A program made the position numbers and the translations under genes. Shown one piece after another: positions 34,436-42,862 of a stretch of 64,000 bases of DNA. Position 1 is the first letter of the stretch. Every line of letters begins with the position of its first letter. The notes beneath the pieces are model-generated. The model was not told the origin of the DNA. It worked only from the letters and a program-made list of their open reading frames with translations, and ran no database searches. Source of the stretch: CAVSXS01 sp963767715 (lineage in GTDB: Bacteria > Chloroflexota > Ktedonobacteria > Ktedonobacterales > Ktedonobacteraceae); the NCBI GenBank assembly GCA_963767715.1, contig CAVYFA010000019.1, positions 70,536 through 134,535 on the forward strand. Reading direction: 5' to 3'.

Positions 34436-36016
34436 ATGGCAGATACTCCTAAACACGAAATAAAGCTGTTCTACTGTTACGCACGAGAGGATATATCTCT
34501 ATGCGATGAGTTAGAAAAGCACCTCGGTTGGTTGAAACGCCGCCATCAATTAACAACTTGGCATGATCGCGAAATCCTACCAGGAGAGGAATGGGAGCAA
34601 GCTATTGCTTTAAACCTCGATGCCGCTCATCTAATTCTTCTATTAATCAGCCCTGACTTTATAGCATCAACATACTGTGACAAGGAGATGCAACGTGCCC
34701 TAGAGAGACATGAAAACGGAACCTGCCGAGTAATATCTATCCTATTACGCCCATGTTACTGGGAAGACGCTCCCTTCAGCATTCTACAACTATTGCCTAC
34801 CAATGCTCAGCCTATCACCCGTTGGCCTGATAGAGACGAAGCCTTCCAAGATGTCGTAGCAGAGATCAGCCGAACTATCAAAGACGTACTAACCTCACTT
34901 AAAACTAAAGAGGAGTGGGTTGATGAAGCTAATGCTCTCATGAGCCTCGAACGCTATGAGGAAGCACTGACGGCTTATGAAGAGGCTATCCGCCTCGACC
35001 CCAACATTGCCTCTTACCACGCCAACAAAGGAAATATCCTTTTTAATTTAGGCCGCTACGAGGAAGCGCTGGTCGCTTATGAGGAGGCCATTCGTCTCGA
35101 TCCCAATATTGCCTCCTACCATAACGATAAAGGCGATACCCTTTTTAATTTAGGCCGCTACGAGGAAGCGCTGGTCGCTTATGAGGAGGCCATTCGTCTT
35201 AAACCCAATAACCACTTTTACCATACCGATAAAGGTGATACCCTCTTTACTCTACGCCGCTACGAGGAAGCGCTGGCCGCCTATGAGGAAGCCATCCGCC
35301 TCGACCCCAATAACCCCTCTTATCACAACGATAAAGGCGAAACACTCTTTGCTCTCAAACGTTTCCTAGTAGCCCTCACCGCTTATGAGGAGGCCATCCG
35401 CCTCGACCCCAATAACCCCTCTTACCACGCCAATAAAGGCGTAGCTCTCTTCAGCCTCAATCCTTACGAGGAAGCGCTGGCCGCCTATGAGGAAGCCATC
35501 CGCCTTGAACCCAATAATCCCTCTTACCACGCCAATAAAGGCAATGCTCTCTATAATCTCAGGCGCTACGAAGAAGCAGTCACCGCTTATGAGGAAGCCA
35601 TTCGCCTTTATCCCGATATTCTCATTTGCCACTATAACAAAGGTCGCGCACTTGTTTTTCTAAAGCGCTACGAGGAAGCGCTGGCCGCCTATGAGGAGAC
35701 CATCCGCCTCGACCCCAATAACCCCTCTTATCACAACGACAAAGGCAATATTCTCAAAAATCTTGAACAATATGAGGAAGCGCTGGTCGCCTATGAGGAG
35801 GCCATCCGTCTCGACTCTAATAACCCCTCTTACTACGCCAATAAAGGCGATATTCTTAGAAACCTCAAACGCCGCGAGGAAGCGCTTACTGCCTATGAAG
35901 AGGCCACCCGCCTCGACCCCGATAACTCCTTTTATCGCTTAACAAAAAATTCTCTCATGCATGATTTAAAGCACCCAATTTTACCCGCTGTCCCATCAAA
36001 TGTCGAATCGTATTAA
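34436..36016 (+). CDS. TIR-domain protein with ten TPR repeats
   Basis: About 526 residues. The TIR domain (residues 8-150) shows IKLFYCYAREDISLCDELEK, WHDREILPGEEW and LILLLISPDFIASTYCDKEM; the Glu after Cys-Asp-Lys is the position of the catalytic glutamate in TIR NADases. Ten consecutive 34-residue TPR units follow, each built as RYEEALxAYEEAIRLDPN plus SYHANKG, with very high mutual similarity, so the repeat region is young or kept uniform by recombination. TIR-TPR proteins are candidates for NAD-depleting immune effectors or signal adaptors. ATG 34436 follows AAGGCAGAG. The gene stands between Uma2 and a small membrane protein. Confidence 0.87.
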   Translation: MADTPKHEIKLFYCYAREDISLCDELEKHLGWLKRRHQLTTWHDREILPGEEWEQAIALNLDAAHLILLLISPDFIASTYCDKEMQRALERHENGTCRVISILLRPCYWEDAPFSILQLLPTNAQPITRWPDRDEAFQDVVAEISRTIKDVLTSLKTKEEWVDEANALMSLERYEEALTAYEEAIRLDPNIASYHANKGNILFNLGRYEEALVAYEEAIRLDPNIASYHNDKGDTLFNLGRYEEALVAYEEAIRLKPNNHFYHTDKGDTLFTLRRYEEALAAYEEAIRLDPNNPSYHNDKGETLFALKRFLVALTAYEEAIRLDPNNPSYHANKGVALFSLNPYEEALAAYEEAIRLEPNNPSYHANKGNALYNLRRYEEAVTAYEEAIRLYPDILICHYNKGRALVFLKRYEEALAAYEETIRLDPNNPSYHNDKGNILKNLEQYEEALVAYEEAIRLDSNNPSYYANKGDILRNLKRREEALTAYEEATRLDPDNSFYRLTKNSLMHDLKHPILPAVPSNVESY

Positions 36017-36152
36017 CGCCAGTGTAGAATTGGGCCGGTAGCCAATCGCTACCTTACCAATAATTCATCCTCGTCCGTGCATTACAGCAAATCCGCTCCA
36101 CATCTAGTATCAAGTCTCTATTTAGGCAAGAAGCAATCTGATGATAGCAAAA

Positions 36153-36182
36153 TTGACAGCAGAGCTGTATTTATGGTAAAAT
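36153..36182 (+). promoter_or_regulatory. Putative promoter in non-coding region
   Basis: TTGACA (36153-36158) and TAAAAT (36177-36182) are spaced 18 bp, with TGG just before the -10. No ORF with a ribosome site follows within 400 bp. Confidence 0.5.
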
Positions 36183-36439
36183 CCCTACTGTCAATGCTAG
36201 ATTGCCCAACCTGGCATGGACAAAGAAAAGAAAAGAAAAGCACCTTAAACGAGAGAAGAAAGAAAGGGAATGCCTGCTTTATTCAGCTAGAGGTCAGTGA
36301 GTTAGCAGGCATTTGAGCACTCGTACCGTTGCACGTTACACGCGTGAACGCCGACCATTCATTAGTGAAGGACATAGCCAACGACACGAATAATATTGAA
36401 ATAACTAGAGCGAGGAACGCTACTGACCTCAACGGACTT

Positions 36440-36521
36440 CCTCTTTGCAAATCGGTGTTAAGACGAGCAGGATTTACACAGTCGTGTTTATCCGCCCTTG
36501 ACTATTGCAAAGGGGTTTTTT
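36440..36521 (+). terminator. Branched terminator-like structure
   Basis: CCTCTTTGCAA (36440) pairs with TTGCAAAGGGG (36505), one mismatch, and is followed by six Ts. Within it GGAT..ACAC pairs with GTGT..ATCC. Likely end of a transcript starting near 36190. Confidence 0.6.
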
Positions 36522-36540
36522 GTGTCCGAGACAATACAAA

Positions 36541-36587
36541 AGAGTAACCTCTTATGCAGTAGAAATTGAGAGTGAGGTTACTCTTTT
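36541..36587 (+). terminator. Hairpin overlapping the ribosome site of the next gene
   Basis: AGAGTAACCTC (36541-36551) pairs perfectly with GAGGTTACTCT (36574-36584), followed by Ts. The 3' arm contains the GAGG that would serve as the ribosome site for ATG 36590, so this could be a terminator or a translational switch. Confidence 0.6.
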
Positions 36588-36589
36588 CT

Positions 36590-36973
36590 ATGCCAAAGAT
36601 TCAGTTAGCGGGTCAAAAGCAACCTCAGCGAAGGCCTCCCGCCCCAAAGGATTTTGACGAACTTATGACGTGGCGTTTGCGATGGTATCTGAGCATCGCT
36701 ATAACAAGTGCATACCTACTATCACTTATTAGCGGCCTTGTTGGCTTCCATGCAACGGGAGACCCTCATTGGTTGCTCTTCATTACTCCTACCGCACTCA
36801 CTCCATTCATTCGCTACCTAGCTCCGATGGATAAAAGGAGATATGACTTGAAACTAGCAAAAATCAATAACAATAAGGAACTTGCTGAAACAAAATTGCA
36901 AGCTCAGATGCTCAAAGCAGAGTTAGACAGGCTACAAAGCAATAAAAGTAAAACTCCAGCAACAAAAGCATGA
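36590..36973 (+). CDS. Small membrane protein with coiled-coil tail
   Basis: About 127 residues. Basic N-terminus (KIQLAGQKQPQRRPPAPKD), two membrane helices (WYLSIAITSAYLLSLISGLV and WLLFITPTALTPFIRYLAP), then a charged helix KLAKINNNKELAETKLQAQM with LKAELDRLQSNK, probably a coiled coil in the cytoplasm. No known family. Start ATG 36590; a TTG at 36566 lies within the preceding hairpin. It stands between the TIR-TPR gene and an integrase remnant running the other way. Confidence 0.6.
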   Translation: MPKIQLAGQKQPQRRPPAPKDFDELMTWRLRWYLSIAITSAYLLSLISGLVGFHATGDPHWLLFITPTALTPFIRYLAPMDKRRYDLKLAKINNNKELAETKLQAQMLKAELDRLQSNKSKTPATKA

Positions 36974-36979
36974 GAGCAT

Positions 36980-37245
36980 TTAATTCTCGCCATCAAGAAT
37001 ATCATCCAACTTACGCGCTACATCCTGGTGCATCGATGGAAACACATGTGAATACGTATCCATCGCAATTGCAATCGAGCTATGCCCCAACCGCTCTTGA
37101 ACCCTTTTCGGATGCACATCCGACTCCAAAAGCAGAGTTGCCATCGTATGACGCAGGTCATGAAGGCGCATTTTCGGCAAGCCCGCTTTCGCCAACAGCG
37201 CATGAAATTCCCTCATAACCACATCAGCGAGCAGAAATCCACCCT
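36980..37245 (-). pseudogene. C-terminal fragment of a tyrosine recombinase
   Basis: Last 80 residues or so of a phage-type integrase: LHDLRHTMATLLLES with the catalytic His and Arg of the HxxR motif, VQERLGHSSIAIAMDTYSHV with the second His and the nucleophilic Tyr. The first catalytic Arg and the core-binding domain are absent; an in-frame TAG lies just upstream of 37245. The product cannot recombine DNA. It is evidence that a mobile element once occupied this patch. Confidence 0.85.
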
Positions 37246-37338
37246 ACCTTTGCAAAGTACTGAACCCCTCTGTTGCCCATTTATTGAGTGGTAGAATACC
37301 TGATAAGGGCATAGAGTCTTAAAAACGGAGGAATCATC

Positions 37339-37866
37339 ATGAACCAGCAGCCAGACTATGCGCAGATTCAGCAGCAACAGCTCGCAAAAATTCAAGAGGA
37401 TTATCAAACGGCACTTGCCCGGGTGGAGGCCGCATTGCCAGCAAATAACATCGCTTCCACTGAACAGATTGCTTCTGTCATCAATCTTGTGGACTACGAC
37501 GCGAATTATTTCCAGACTGCATACGGACCCGTATCGAACACCTTGAAGGATGGAGGTTTCTCTCAATTGTCCGAGCGACTTGAACAGATCATGGCCGACT
37601 TGCAAAACGCTCGTGCGAAATACGTGGAGTGGTATCAAGAGAGAACAACGCCCACGCCGCCGGTGGCACCTGTAACTCCCGTAGCTTCACCGAATCCGCC
37701 CGGCGCTCTTCTACCAGACCCTGCGGCACAGGCGTATGCTGATTTTTCGGGGACCTGCGTGCATTGCCACTATTACCTGGGTGATAAGTATTGGACGTTG
37801 ACGATCTGCCCCAATTGTCAACTGCTTTTACGCCCAAATTCTATGCCACAGTGGACTAACCCGTAG
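37339..37866 (+). CDS. Hypothetical protein with C-terminal zinc-ribbon-like motif
   Basis: About 175 residues. The N-terminal 110 residues are helical and Gln-rich (QIQQQQLAKIQEDYQTALA). A Pro/Thr linker (TPTPPVAPVTPVASPNPPG) follows. The C-terminus has CVHCHYYLGDKYWTLTICPN and a final Cys, that is, a CxxC-x15-CxxC pair that should bind zinc. GGAGGA is placed seven bases before ATG 37339. No family recognised. Confidence 0.7.
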   Translation: MNQQPDYAQIQQQQLAKIQEDYQTALARVEAALPANNIASTEQIASVINLVDYDANYFQTAYGPVSNTLKDGGFSQLSERLEQIMADLQNARAKYVEWYQERTTPTPPVAPVTPVASPNPPGALLPDPAAQAYADFSGTCVHCHYYLGDKYWTLTICPNCQLLLRPNSMPQWTNP

Positions 37867-37908
37867 AGTAGAAGCATCCTTTCTCTTCATGATACAGGAG
37901 CACTGACC

Positions 37909-38361
37909 TTGGAGAAAAGCAGATCAAAACGGCGATCGAATGTACAGAAAACCCTTATAGTGGTTTCTCTGCTTTATCTGGTCAATGCAAGTATCGGTAC
38001 TACCATCGCAATACAAGATAACCTTCCCAGCGTGACTCTTTTCAAGAGTGGTCTGCCGGCGCTAGAGGACTTTCTCTTTGGATTTGGTACCGCACTCTCT
38101 CCGCCGTTGTTTCTCTGCATCGCAGCAGTTGTATGTATCATTTTGACATTCCAGTCGGAACGACCTGTGGAAATTGGTATAACCGGGCTGGTCATTCTGG
38201 CTGTGTTCTATACGATAGGCGCTTTTGCCGAAACCATCACCTATCGTGTGCTCAATCCCGCCACCTTTGACCTCCCAAAGGCCCTGGTGGTCATAGTTGA
38301 AATCGTCTTACCTCTTGCTATGATTGGGTTGGGAGTTTGGGAACTCTTGCGAAGAAGATAG
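37909..38361 (+). CDS. Four-helix membrane protein
   Basis: About 150 residues with four hydrophobic segments (TLIVVSLLYLVNASIG, PLFLCIAAVVCIILTF, IGITGLVILAVFYTIGAFAE and ALVVIVEIVLPLAMIGLGVW) and a basic start (MEKSRSKRRSNVQK). TTG start with AGGAG eight bases upstream; no ATG in frame before the first helix. Function unknown. It follows the zinc-ribbon protein by 42 bp and may be its partner. Confidence 0.6.
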   Translation: MEKSRSKRRSNVQKTLIVVSLLYLVNASIGTTIAIQDNLPSVTLFKSGLPALEDFLFGFGTALSPPLFLCIAAVVCIILTFQSERPVEIGITGLVILAVFYTIGAFAETITYRVLNPATFDLPKALVVIVEIVLPLAMIGLGVWELLRRR

Positions 38362-38512
38362 GTAGACCTGCATCGAATGGGCAGATAGTGTGCCAAACGT
38401 ATGCTATCTGCCCGCTCCACAGGCCACACGTCCCACTAGCTAGCCAATGCGAGACAGCCATGATACAATAGACCCATTACAAATTTTTGAAATTAGGTAC
38501 CTGTTGTTCATC

Positions 38513-39892
38513 ATGCTACAACCCATACTAACGCTTGCGGAAGCATTTCACGCGCGGCACAAACAACTATATATGGTAGGGGGAACTGTGCGCGATGTGC
38601 TGCTGCAACGCGGCCAATCCAACGATGCCGACCTGGCGACCGACGCGCGGCCCGATGAGATCAAGCAGATCGTGGCCCCCACGCGCCCGAACGCCGTTAT
38701 CCTGGTGGGTGAGCGTTTCGGGACTGTACGCCTGCACTACGATACCGACATCATCGAGATTACCACGTTTCGCAGCGAGCGCTACAATTCCGAGTCGCGC
38801 AAGCCGGAGGTATGCTTCGGCACGCGACTGGAAGATGACCTGCTGCGGCGTGACTTTACCATCAACGCCATGGCGCGCCATCCACTGACGGGTCAGATTA
38901 TCGATCTATTTGGCGGCAGGCAGGACCTCGAGGCCCATGTCCTGCGCGCCGTCGGCAACGAGCCGGATAAACGCTTCGACGAAGATCCGCTGCGCCTGCT
39001 GCGCGCGGTACGCTTTGCCGCGCAACTCGACTTTACCATCGAGCCGGAGACGCGCCGCTCGATCATTCGCAATGCGGCCGCCCTGCAAAAAATTTCGCGC
39101 GAGCGCATCCGCGACGAGATGAATAAGCTGCTGCTCTCCGATCATCCCGCTAAGGGGCTGAATCTGCTGGTAGAACTCAAGCTCATGGAGTGGATCATCC
39201 CGGAGGTGGTTGAACTACAGGGTGTCAGCCAACAGCCGCAGCCGCATGCCGCCCGTTCCAAAGATGTCTATAGCCACGTTTTGCGCGTCGTCGAGCGCTC
39301 CTCGCCCCGGCTGGCCAGCCGCTGGAGCGCGCTGCTGCACGATATCGCCAAGCCGCGCACGCGCACCGTCGAAGAGGGCAAGGTGCATTTCTTTGGGCAC
39401 GAGGATATCGGAGCACGCATGGCATATGATATCCTGAAGAGGCTACATTTTGATCGCGATTTCATCGAGAACGTTTCGCGCATCGTGCGTCTGCATATGC
39501 GCGCCAATGCCTACACGACCGACTGGACGGACGGAGCTGTGCGCCGGCTGATGCTGGAGAGTGGCAACGACCTTGCTGGCCTGCTCGATCTCTCGCGCGC
39601 CGACATCACAAGCTATCGCGCCGATAAAGTCGAGCGGGCAGCCGCGCGCGTCAGTGAACTGGCCGAGCGCTGCCAGCGCTTGAAAGAAGAGGCCGAGCGC
39701 GTGCCGCTCAAGAGTCCATTGGACGGCAACGAACTGATGGCGCTCTTCGGGCGACCGCCGGGACCCTGGCTGCGCCCCGTCAAGGAACACCTGCTGGGCC
39801 TGGTGATCGACGGCGTACTCTCGCCGGATGACAAGGCCGGGGCCGCCGAAATAGCAAGGGCTTTTGTAGCAACAACGGAAAGCATTGTGTGA
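38513..39892 (+). CDS. cca: CCA tRNA nucleotidyltransferase / polyA polymerase family, with HD domain
   Basis: Adds or repairs the 3'-CCA end of tRNAs. About 459 residues. Head domain with YMVGGTVRDVLLQRG and the metal pair DADLATDA, then RRDFTINAMARHPLTG and FDEDPLRLLRAVRFAAQLDF for nucleotide selection. The C-terminal half contains an HD phosphohydrolase domain (LLHDIAKPRTRT, FFGHEDIGARMAYDIL), as in many bacterial CCA enzymes. I start at ATG 38513 (MLQPILTLAEAF), matching the family start; the longer frame from 38447 would run across the promoter-like CATGATACAATAGACCC. Of the tRNAs here, only the first initiator tRNA gene encodes its CCA next to the body. Confidence 0.92.
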   Translation: MLQPILTLAEAFHARHKQLYMVGGTVRDVLLQRGQSNDADLATDARPDEIKQIVAPTRPNAVILVGERFGTVRLHYDTDIIEITTFRSERYNSESRKPEVCFGTRLEDDLLRRDFTINAMARHPLTGQIIDLFGGRQDLEAHVLRAVGNEPDKRFDEDPLRLLRAVRFAAQLDFTIEPETRRSIIRNAAALQKISRERIRDEMNKLLLSDHPAKGLNLLVELKLMEWIIPEVVELQGVSQQPQPHAARSKDVYSHVLRVVERSSPRLASRWSALLHDIAKPRTRTVEEGKVHFFGHEDIGARMAYDILKRLHFDRDFIENVSRIVRLHMRANAYTTDWTDGAVRRLMLESGNDLAGLLDLSRADITSYRADKVERAAARVSELAERCQRLKEEAERVPLKSPLDGNELMALFGRPPGPWLRPVKEHLLGLVIDGVLSPDDKAGAAEIARAFVATTESIV

Positions 39893-39902
39893 GGATAGCA
39901 TC

Positions 39903-40427
39903 ATGGCGAAAACAAATAAACCGGGATCGAGGTCGGGATCAAAAAAACCCGCTGCGCAGCAGAGCAAGGTAGCCCAGCCTCAAAAGAATATAGCGCCAGC
40001 AAAGGTACACACTCCTGCGGCGGCCACGCCGCCTGTGAATCAGAGCAAACCGGGGACTAAGAACCGCAGGCCGACCATCGGCGGCACGGCTGTGGCCGGG
40101 GCGAAATCCACTGCGCCAAAGGAAATCCCGACGGGCGGCCCCCCTCAGGATCGGCCGGAGATGTACAACCGCGATGCACGCCGCCGTATGCAGCACATGG
40201 GTACCGGCCCTTACAACGAACCCGCGGCGAATCCTGCCCGCAAACGCTTCGAGAAGCGCGCCGAAGAGCGCAAGAAACGCCAGCAAGAAGTAAAGAAAAC
40301 TGTGGTAACGAAGGGGCCGAGCACTAAAGTTAAAATTGGCAACAGAAACACCTACTTCATGCTCGCGGTTGTCGGTGCTATCGTGTTGATCATCATTATC
40401 GCTATCATCATCCGGCACCCGTTCTAA
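39903..40427 (+). CDS. Basic disordered protein with C-terminal membrane anchor
   Basis: About 174 residues. The body is rich in Lys, Pro, Ala and Gln (TNKPGSRSGSKKPAAQQSKV) with a conserved-looking middle (DRPEMYNRDARRRMQHM) and a strongly basic stretch (KRFEKRAEERKKRQQEVKK). The C-terminal 25 residues form a single membrane helix (YFMLAVVGAIVLIIIIAIII), so it is tail-anchored with the basic part inside the cell, suited to contact nucleic acid or ribosomes. GAGGATAGC lies before ATG 39903. Ten bases after cca and 22 before the DUF512 gene, so probably one operon. Confidence 0.65.
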   Translation: MAKTNKPGSRSGSKKPAAQQSKVAQPQKNIAPAKVHTPAAATPPVNQSKPGTKNRRPTIGGTAVAGAKSTAPKEIPTGGPPQDRPEMYNRDARRRMQHMGTGPYNEPAANPARKRFEKRAEERKKRQQEVKKTVVTKGPSTKVKIGNRNTYFMLAVVGAIVLIIIIAIIIRHPF

Positions 40428-40449
40428 CATTATAAGGAGTCTCTTTTTC

Positions 40450-41850
40450 ATGCCAAAGTTATATGGTTGGGTGCGTGAGGTGGTACCTGACAGCCCGGCG
40501 GATAAGGCCGGATTGCAGCCCGGCGATCTGCTGCGTACGATTAATGGGCATCTGATACACGACCTGGTTGACTATCGCTTCTATGTGGCCGACGAGGATC
40601 TGAGCATTGGTTTCGAGCGGCAGCAGCAGCAATTCGAGGCGCAAATTACGAAAAGCTACGATGAGAACCTGGGCGTACTCTTCGGTGAGGAACCGGCGCC
40701 CTTTATTCGCCAGTGCGCCAATAAATGCGTCTTCTGCTTCATCCAGGGCTTGCCCGAACGCTTCGCCGCGCAGCCCGGCTTACCGCATGGCATGCGCTCC
40801 ACGCTCTACATCAAGGATGACGACTACCGCTACTCTTTCCTGTTCGGCAACTTCATCACGCTGACCAACCTGAAAGAGCACGACTGGCAGCGCCTCGACG
40901 AGCAGAAGCTGACACCCCTGTACGTCTCGGTGCATACTACCGATCCCGACCTGCGCCGCAAAATGGTGGACGGCCCGCGCGCGGGCGACATCATCTCGCA
41001 CATCAAGCGCCTGGGCGACATAGGCATCACCTGCCACACCCAGCTCGTGCTCTGCCCGCCCATCAACGACGGCCCGCATCTCGACCGCAGCATTCGCGAC
41101 CTGGCCGAACTGCGTCCCATCGTCGAATCTATCTCGGTTGTCCCCGTTGGGCTGACGAAATACAACAACATGATCAAAACGGGCGACCTGCCGCCGCTGC
41201 GCCACTATACCCGTGCCGAGGCCGAGGCCGTCATCGAGCAGACCGAGGCGCACCAGCGGCGCTTCGCGGCTGCCGACCCCGACGGCTACCCTTTCGTCTA
41301 CCTCTCGGACGAATGGTACTACCTCACGGAGCGCGATTTCCCGCCCGCGCGGCACTATGGCTCCTTCGCGCAGATCGAGAACGGTGTCGGCATGACGCGC
41401 TACCTGCTCGAACAGTGGGCCAGCGGCAAACGCAGGCTCCCCAGCCGCCTGCCTCAGCCACGCCGCGTGACGCTCGTCACCAGCACGATGGCCCGCCCCG
41501 TCATCGAACAATTCGCCGCCGATCTGCGCGCAGTCGAAGGCCTTGAGGTGCAGGTCCTGCCGGTCGTCAACCAGTTCTTCGGCCCGGAAGTTACCGTGGC
41601 CGGTCTGCTCTGCGGACAGGACGTGCTGGCGGCGCTGCAGGCCAACGAGAACCTGGGCGACCTGGTCTTGCTGCCGCGCGTCATGCTGGATAACGAGGGT
41701 ACGCGCTTCCTGGACGACATCACCGTTGAAGAATTCAAGCAGCGCCTGCCGGTGCGCGCCGAGTTCGTGCGCAACGCGCCTGAGACGATCGAGGCCATCC
41801 GAGGGTTGGCTTCAGAGAAGTCTTCTTTGCTCGTTTTTGTTAAATCTTAA
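40450..41850 (+). CDS. DUF512 family protein (PDZ plus radical-SAM-like)
   Basis: About 466 residues. N-terminal PDZ domain (VVPDSPADKAGLQPGDLLRT), then a cysteine motif CANKCVFCFIQGLP near residue 90, which has the CxxxCxxC spacing of radical-SAM iron-sulfur sites, a barrel (DDDYRYSFLFGNFITLTNL, YVSVHTTDPDLRRKM, ISVVPVGLTKYN) and the DUF512 C-terminus (VLPVVNQFFGPEVTVAGLL, LPRVMLDNEGTRFLDD). The family is conserved in many Gram-positives and Chloroflexota, often near the GTPase der. Biochemical role unknown to me. The ribosome site AAGGAG precedes ATG 40450. Confidence 0.88.
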   Translation: MPKLYGWVREVVPDSPADKAGLQPGDLLRTINGHLIHDLVDYRFYVADEDLSIGFERQQQQFEAQITKSYDENLGVLFGEEPAPFIRQCANKCVFCFIQGLPERFAAQPGLPHGMRSTLYIKDDDYRYSFLFGNFITLTNLKEHDWQRLDEQKLTPLYVSVHTTDPDLRRKMVDGPRAGDIISHIKRLGDIGITCHTQLVLCPPINDGPHLDRSIRDLAELRPIVESISVVPVGLTKYNNMIKTGDLPPLRHYTRAEAEAVIEQTEAHQRRFAAADPDGYPFVYLSDEWYYLTERDFPPARHYGSFAQIENGVGMTRYLLEQWASGKRRLPSRLPQPRRVTLVTSTMARPVIEQFAADLRAVEGLEVQVLPVVNQFFGPEVTVAGLLCGQDVLAALQANENLGDLVLLPRVMLDNEGTRFLDDITVEEFKQRLPVRAEFVRNAPETIEAIRGLASEKSSLLVFVKS

Positions 41851-41935
41851 AAGTCCCAACAAAAGCCGTAGGCAAGTTAGTGTTCCATCGAACCCGAACC
41901 TGTGAGTAGCGCCTCACCATCTCCTTTTACAATCC

Positions 41936-42748
41936 TCAACTACGTACCGCCAGCCGCGCCACCAGCTCCCGTTCCTCCGGGCCGAACCAGGGAGGGTCTC
42001 CGGCGGCAGCGTTTTCAGCCATGCGCTCGGCGCGAGAGGTGGCCGGGATGGCGATGTGCAAGCGCTGGTCGCTCAAAATCCACTTGAGCAGAGCCTGGCC
42101 CCAGGTCGTCACGCCAAAAGGCTTCAGCGGCTCCAGTTCTTCAGGCGTCGGCTGACTGCGCATCAACTCGCGCTGGGCAAACGGCCGCATCACCACCACG
42201 CCGAGGCCGAGATCGGCTGCGAGCGGCAGGATATCCTGTTCGACTTCGCGTTCGAGCGGGTTGTACGGGATCTGGATAGTGGTGATGCGGCCGGTCTGCA
42301 TAACCTTGCGAAGGTCGCCAAAGGCCGAACTGCTGTAGTGAGTGGCCCCGATAGCGCGCACCTGGCCGGCATCGCGCAGGCGTTCCAGCATATCCAGGTG
42401 TTCGCGCCAGTTTACCAGGTTGTGAACCTGGTAGAGATCGATACGCCCGCCGAAGTACTGCAGCGCGCGCCGCGCCTGCGCCTGCCCATCTCGTGCGGAA
42501 GGCGTCCAGATCTTCGTCGCGATCAAAGCCTGGTCGCGTCTCCCACGCAGCGTCTCACCCAGCACATATTCGGCCTGCCCATACATAGGCGACGAGTCGA
42601 AGAAGTTCGCCCCGGCCTGTAACGCGGCATCGACAACACTGCGCGCATTGTTGATCGCCGCGCTGCCCTGCACATCGAAGGTCTTCCACGTTCCCATGCC
42701 GACGACGGGTACTTGCAGGCCGGAATTGCCCAGGGTGCGATGTTCCAT
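41936..42748 (-). CDS. Aldo/keto reductase family oxidoreductase
   Basis: About 270 residues. The catalytic tetrad is visible: Asp in ANFFDSSPMYGQAEYVLG with the Tyr following, Lys in LIATKIW and His in DLYQVHNLVNW. NADPH-binding end motif IAIPATSRAERMAENAAAG. Substrate cannot be inferred. AAGAGGAG precedes ATG 42748. It is convergent with DUF512, leaving 85 bp between them. Confidence 0.88.
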   Translation of the reverse strand: MEHRTLGNSGLQVPVVGMGTWKTFDVQGSAAINNARSVVDAALQAGANFFDSSPMYGQAEYVLGETLRGRRDQALIATKIWTPSARDGQAQARRALQYFGGRIDLYQVHNLVNWREHLDMLERLRDAGQVRAIGATHYSSSAFGDLRKVMQTGRITTIQIPYNPLEREVEQDILPLAADLGLGVVVMRPFAQRELMRSQPTPEELEPLKPFGVTTWGQALLKWILSDQRLHIAIPATSRAERMAENAAAGDPPWFGPEERELVARLAVRS

Positions 42749-42862
42749 AACGGTCTCCTCTTATGAAGCTGATAGATGCGACTGGGGTAAGCTCTCAGGG
42801 CAGTCAAGGACGTTGCTGAGCGGTTAGCATCATGATATCATCTCCGCGCCTCCATTGCCAGG

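Larger units (their letters stand above)
36017..36589. other. Long non-coding stretch with promoter and terminators
   Basis: About 570 bp without a credible protein. It contains a promoter-like element at 36153-36182, an inverted repeat ATGCCTGCT/AGCAGGCAT at 36270-36312 and two terminator-like hairpins near the right end. It could express an RNA of roughly 330 nt. Confidence 0.45.
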
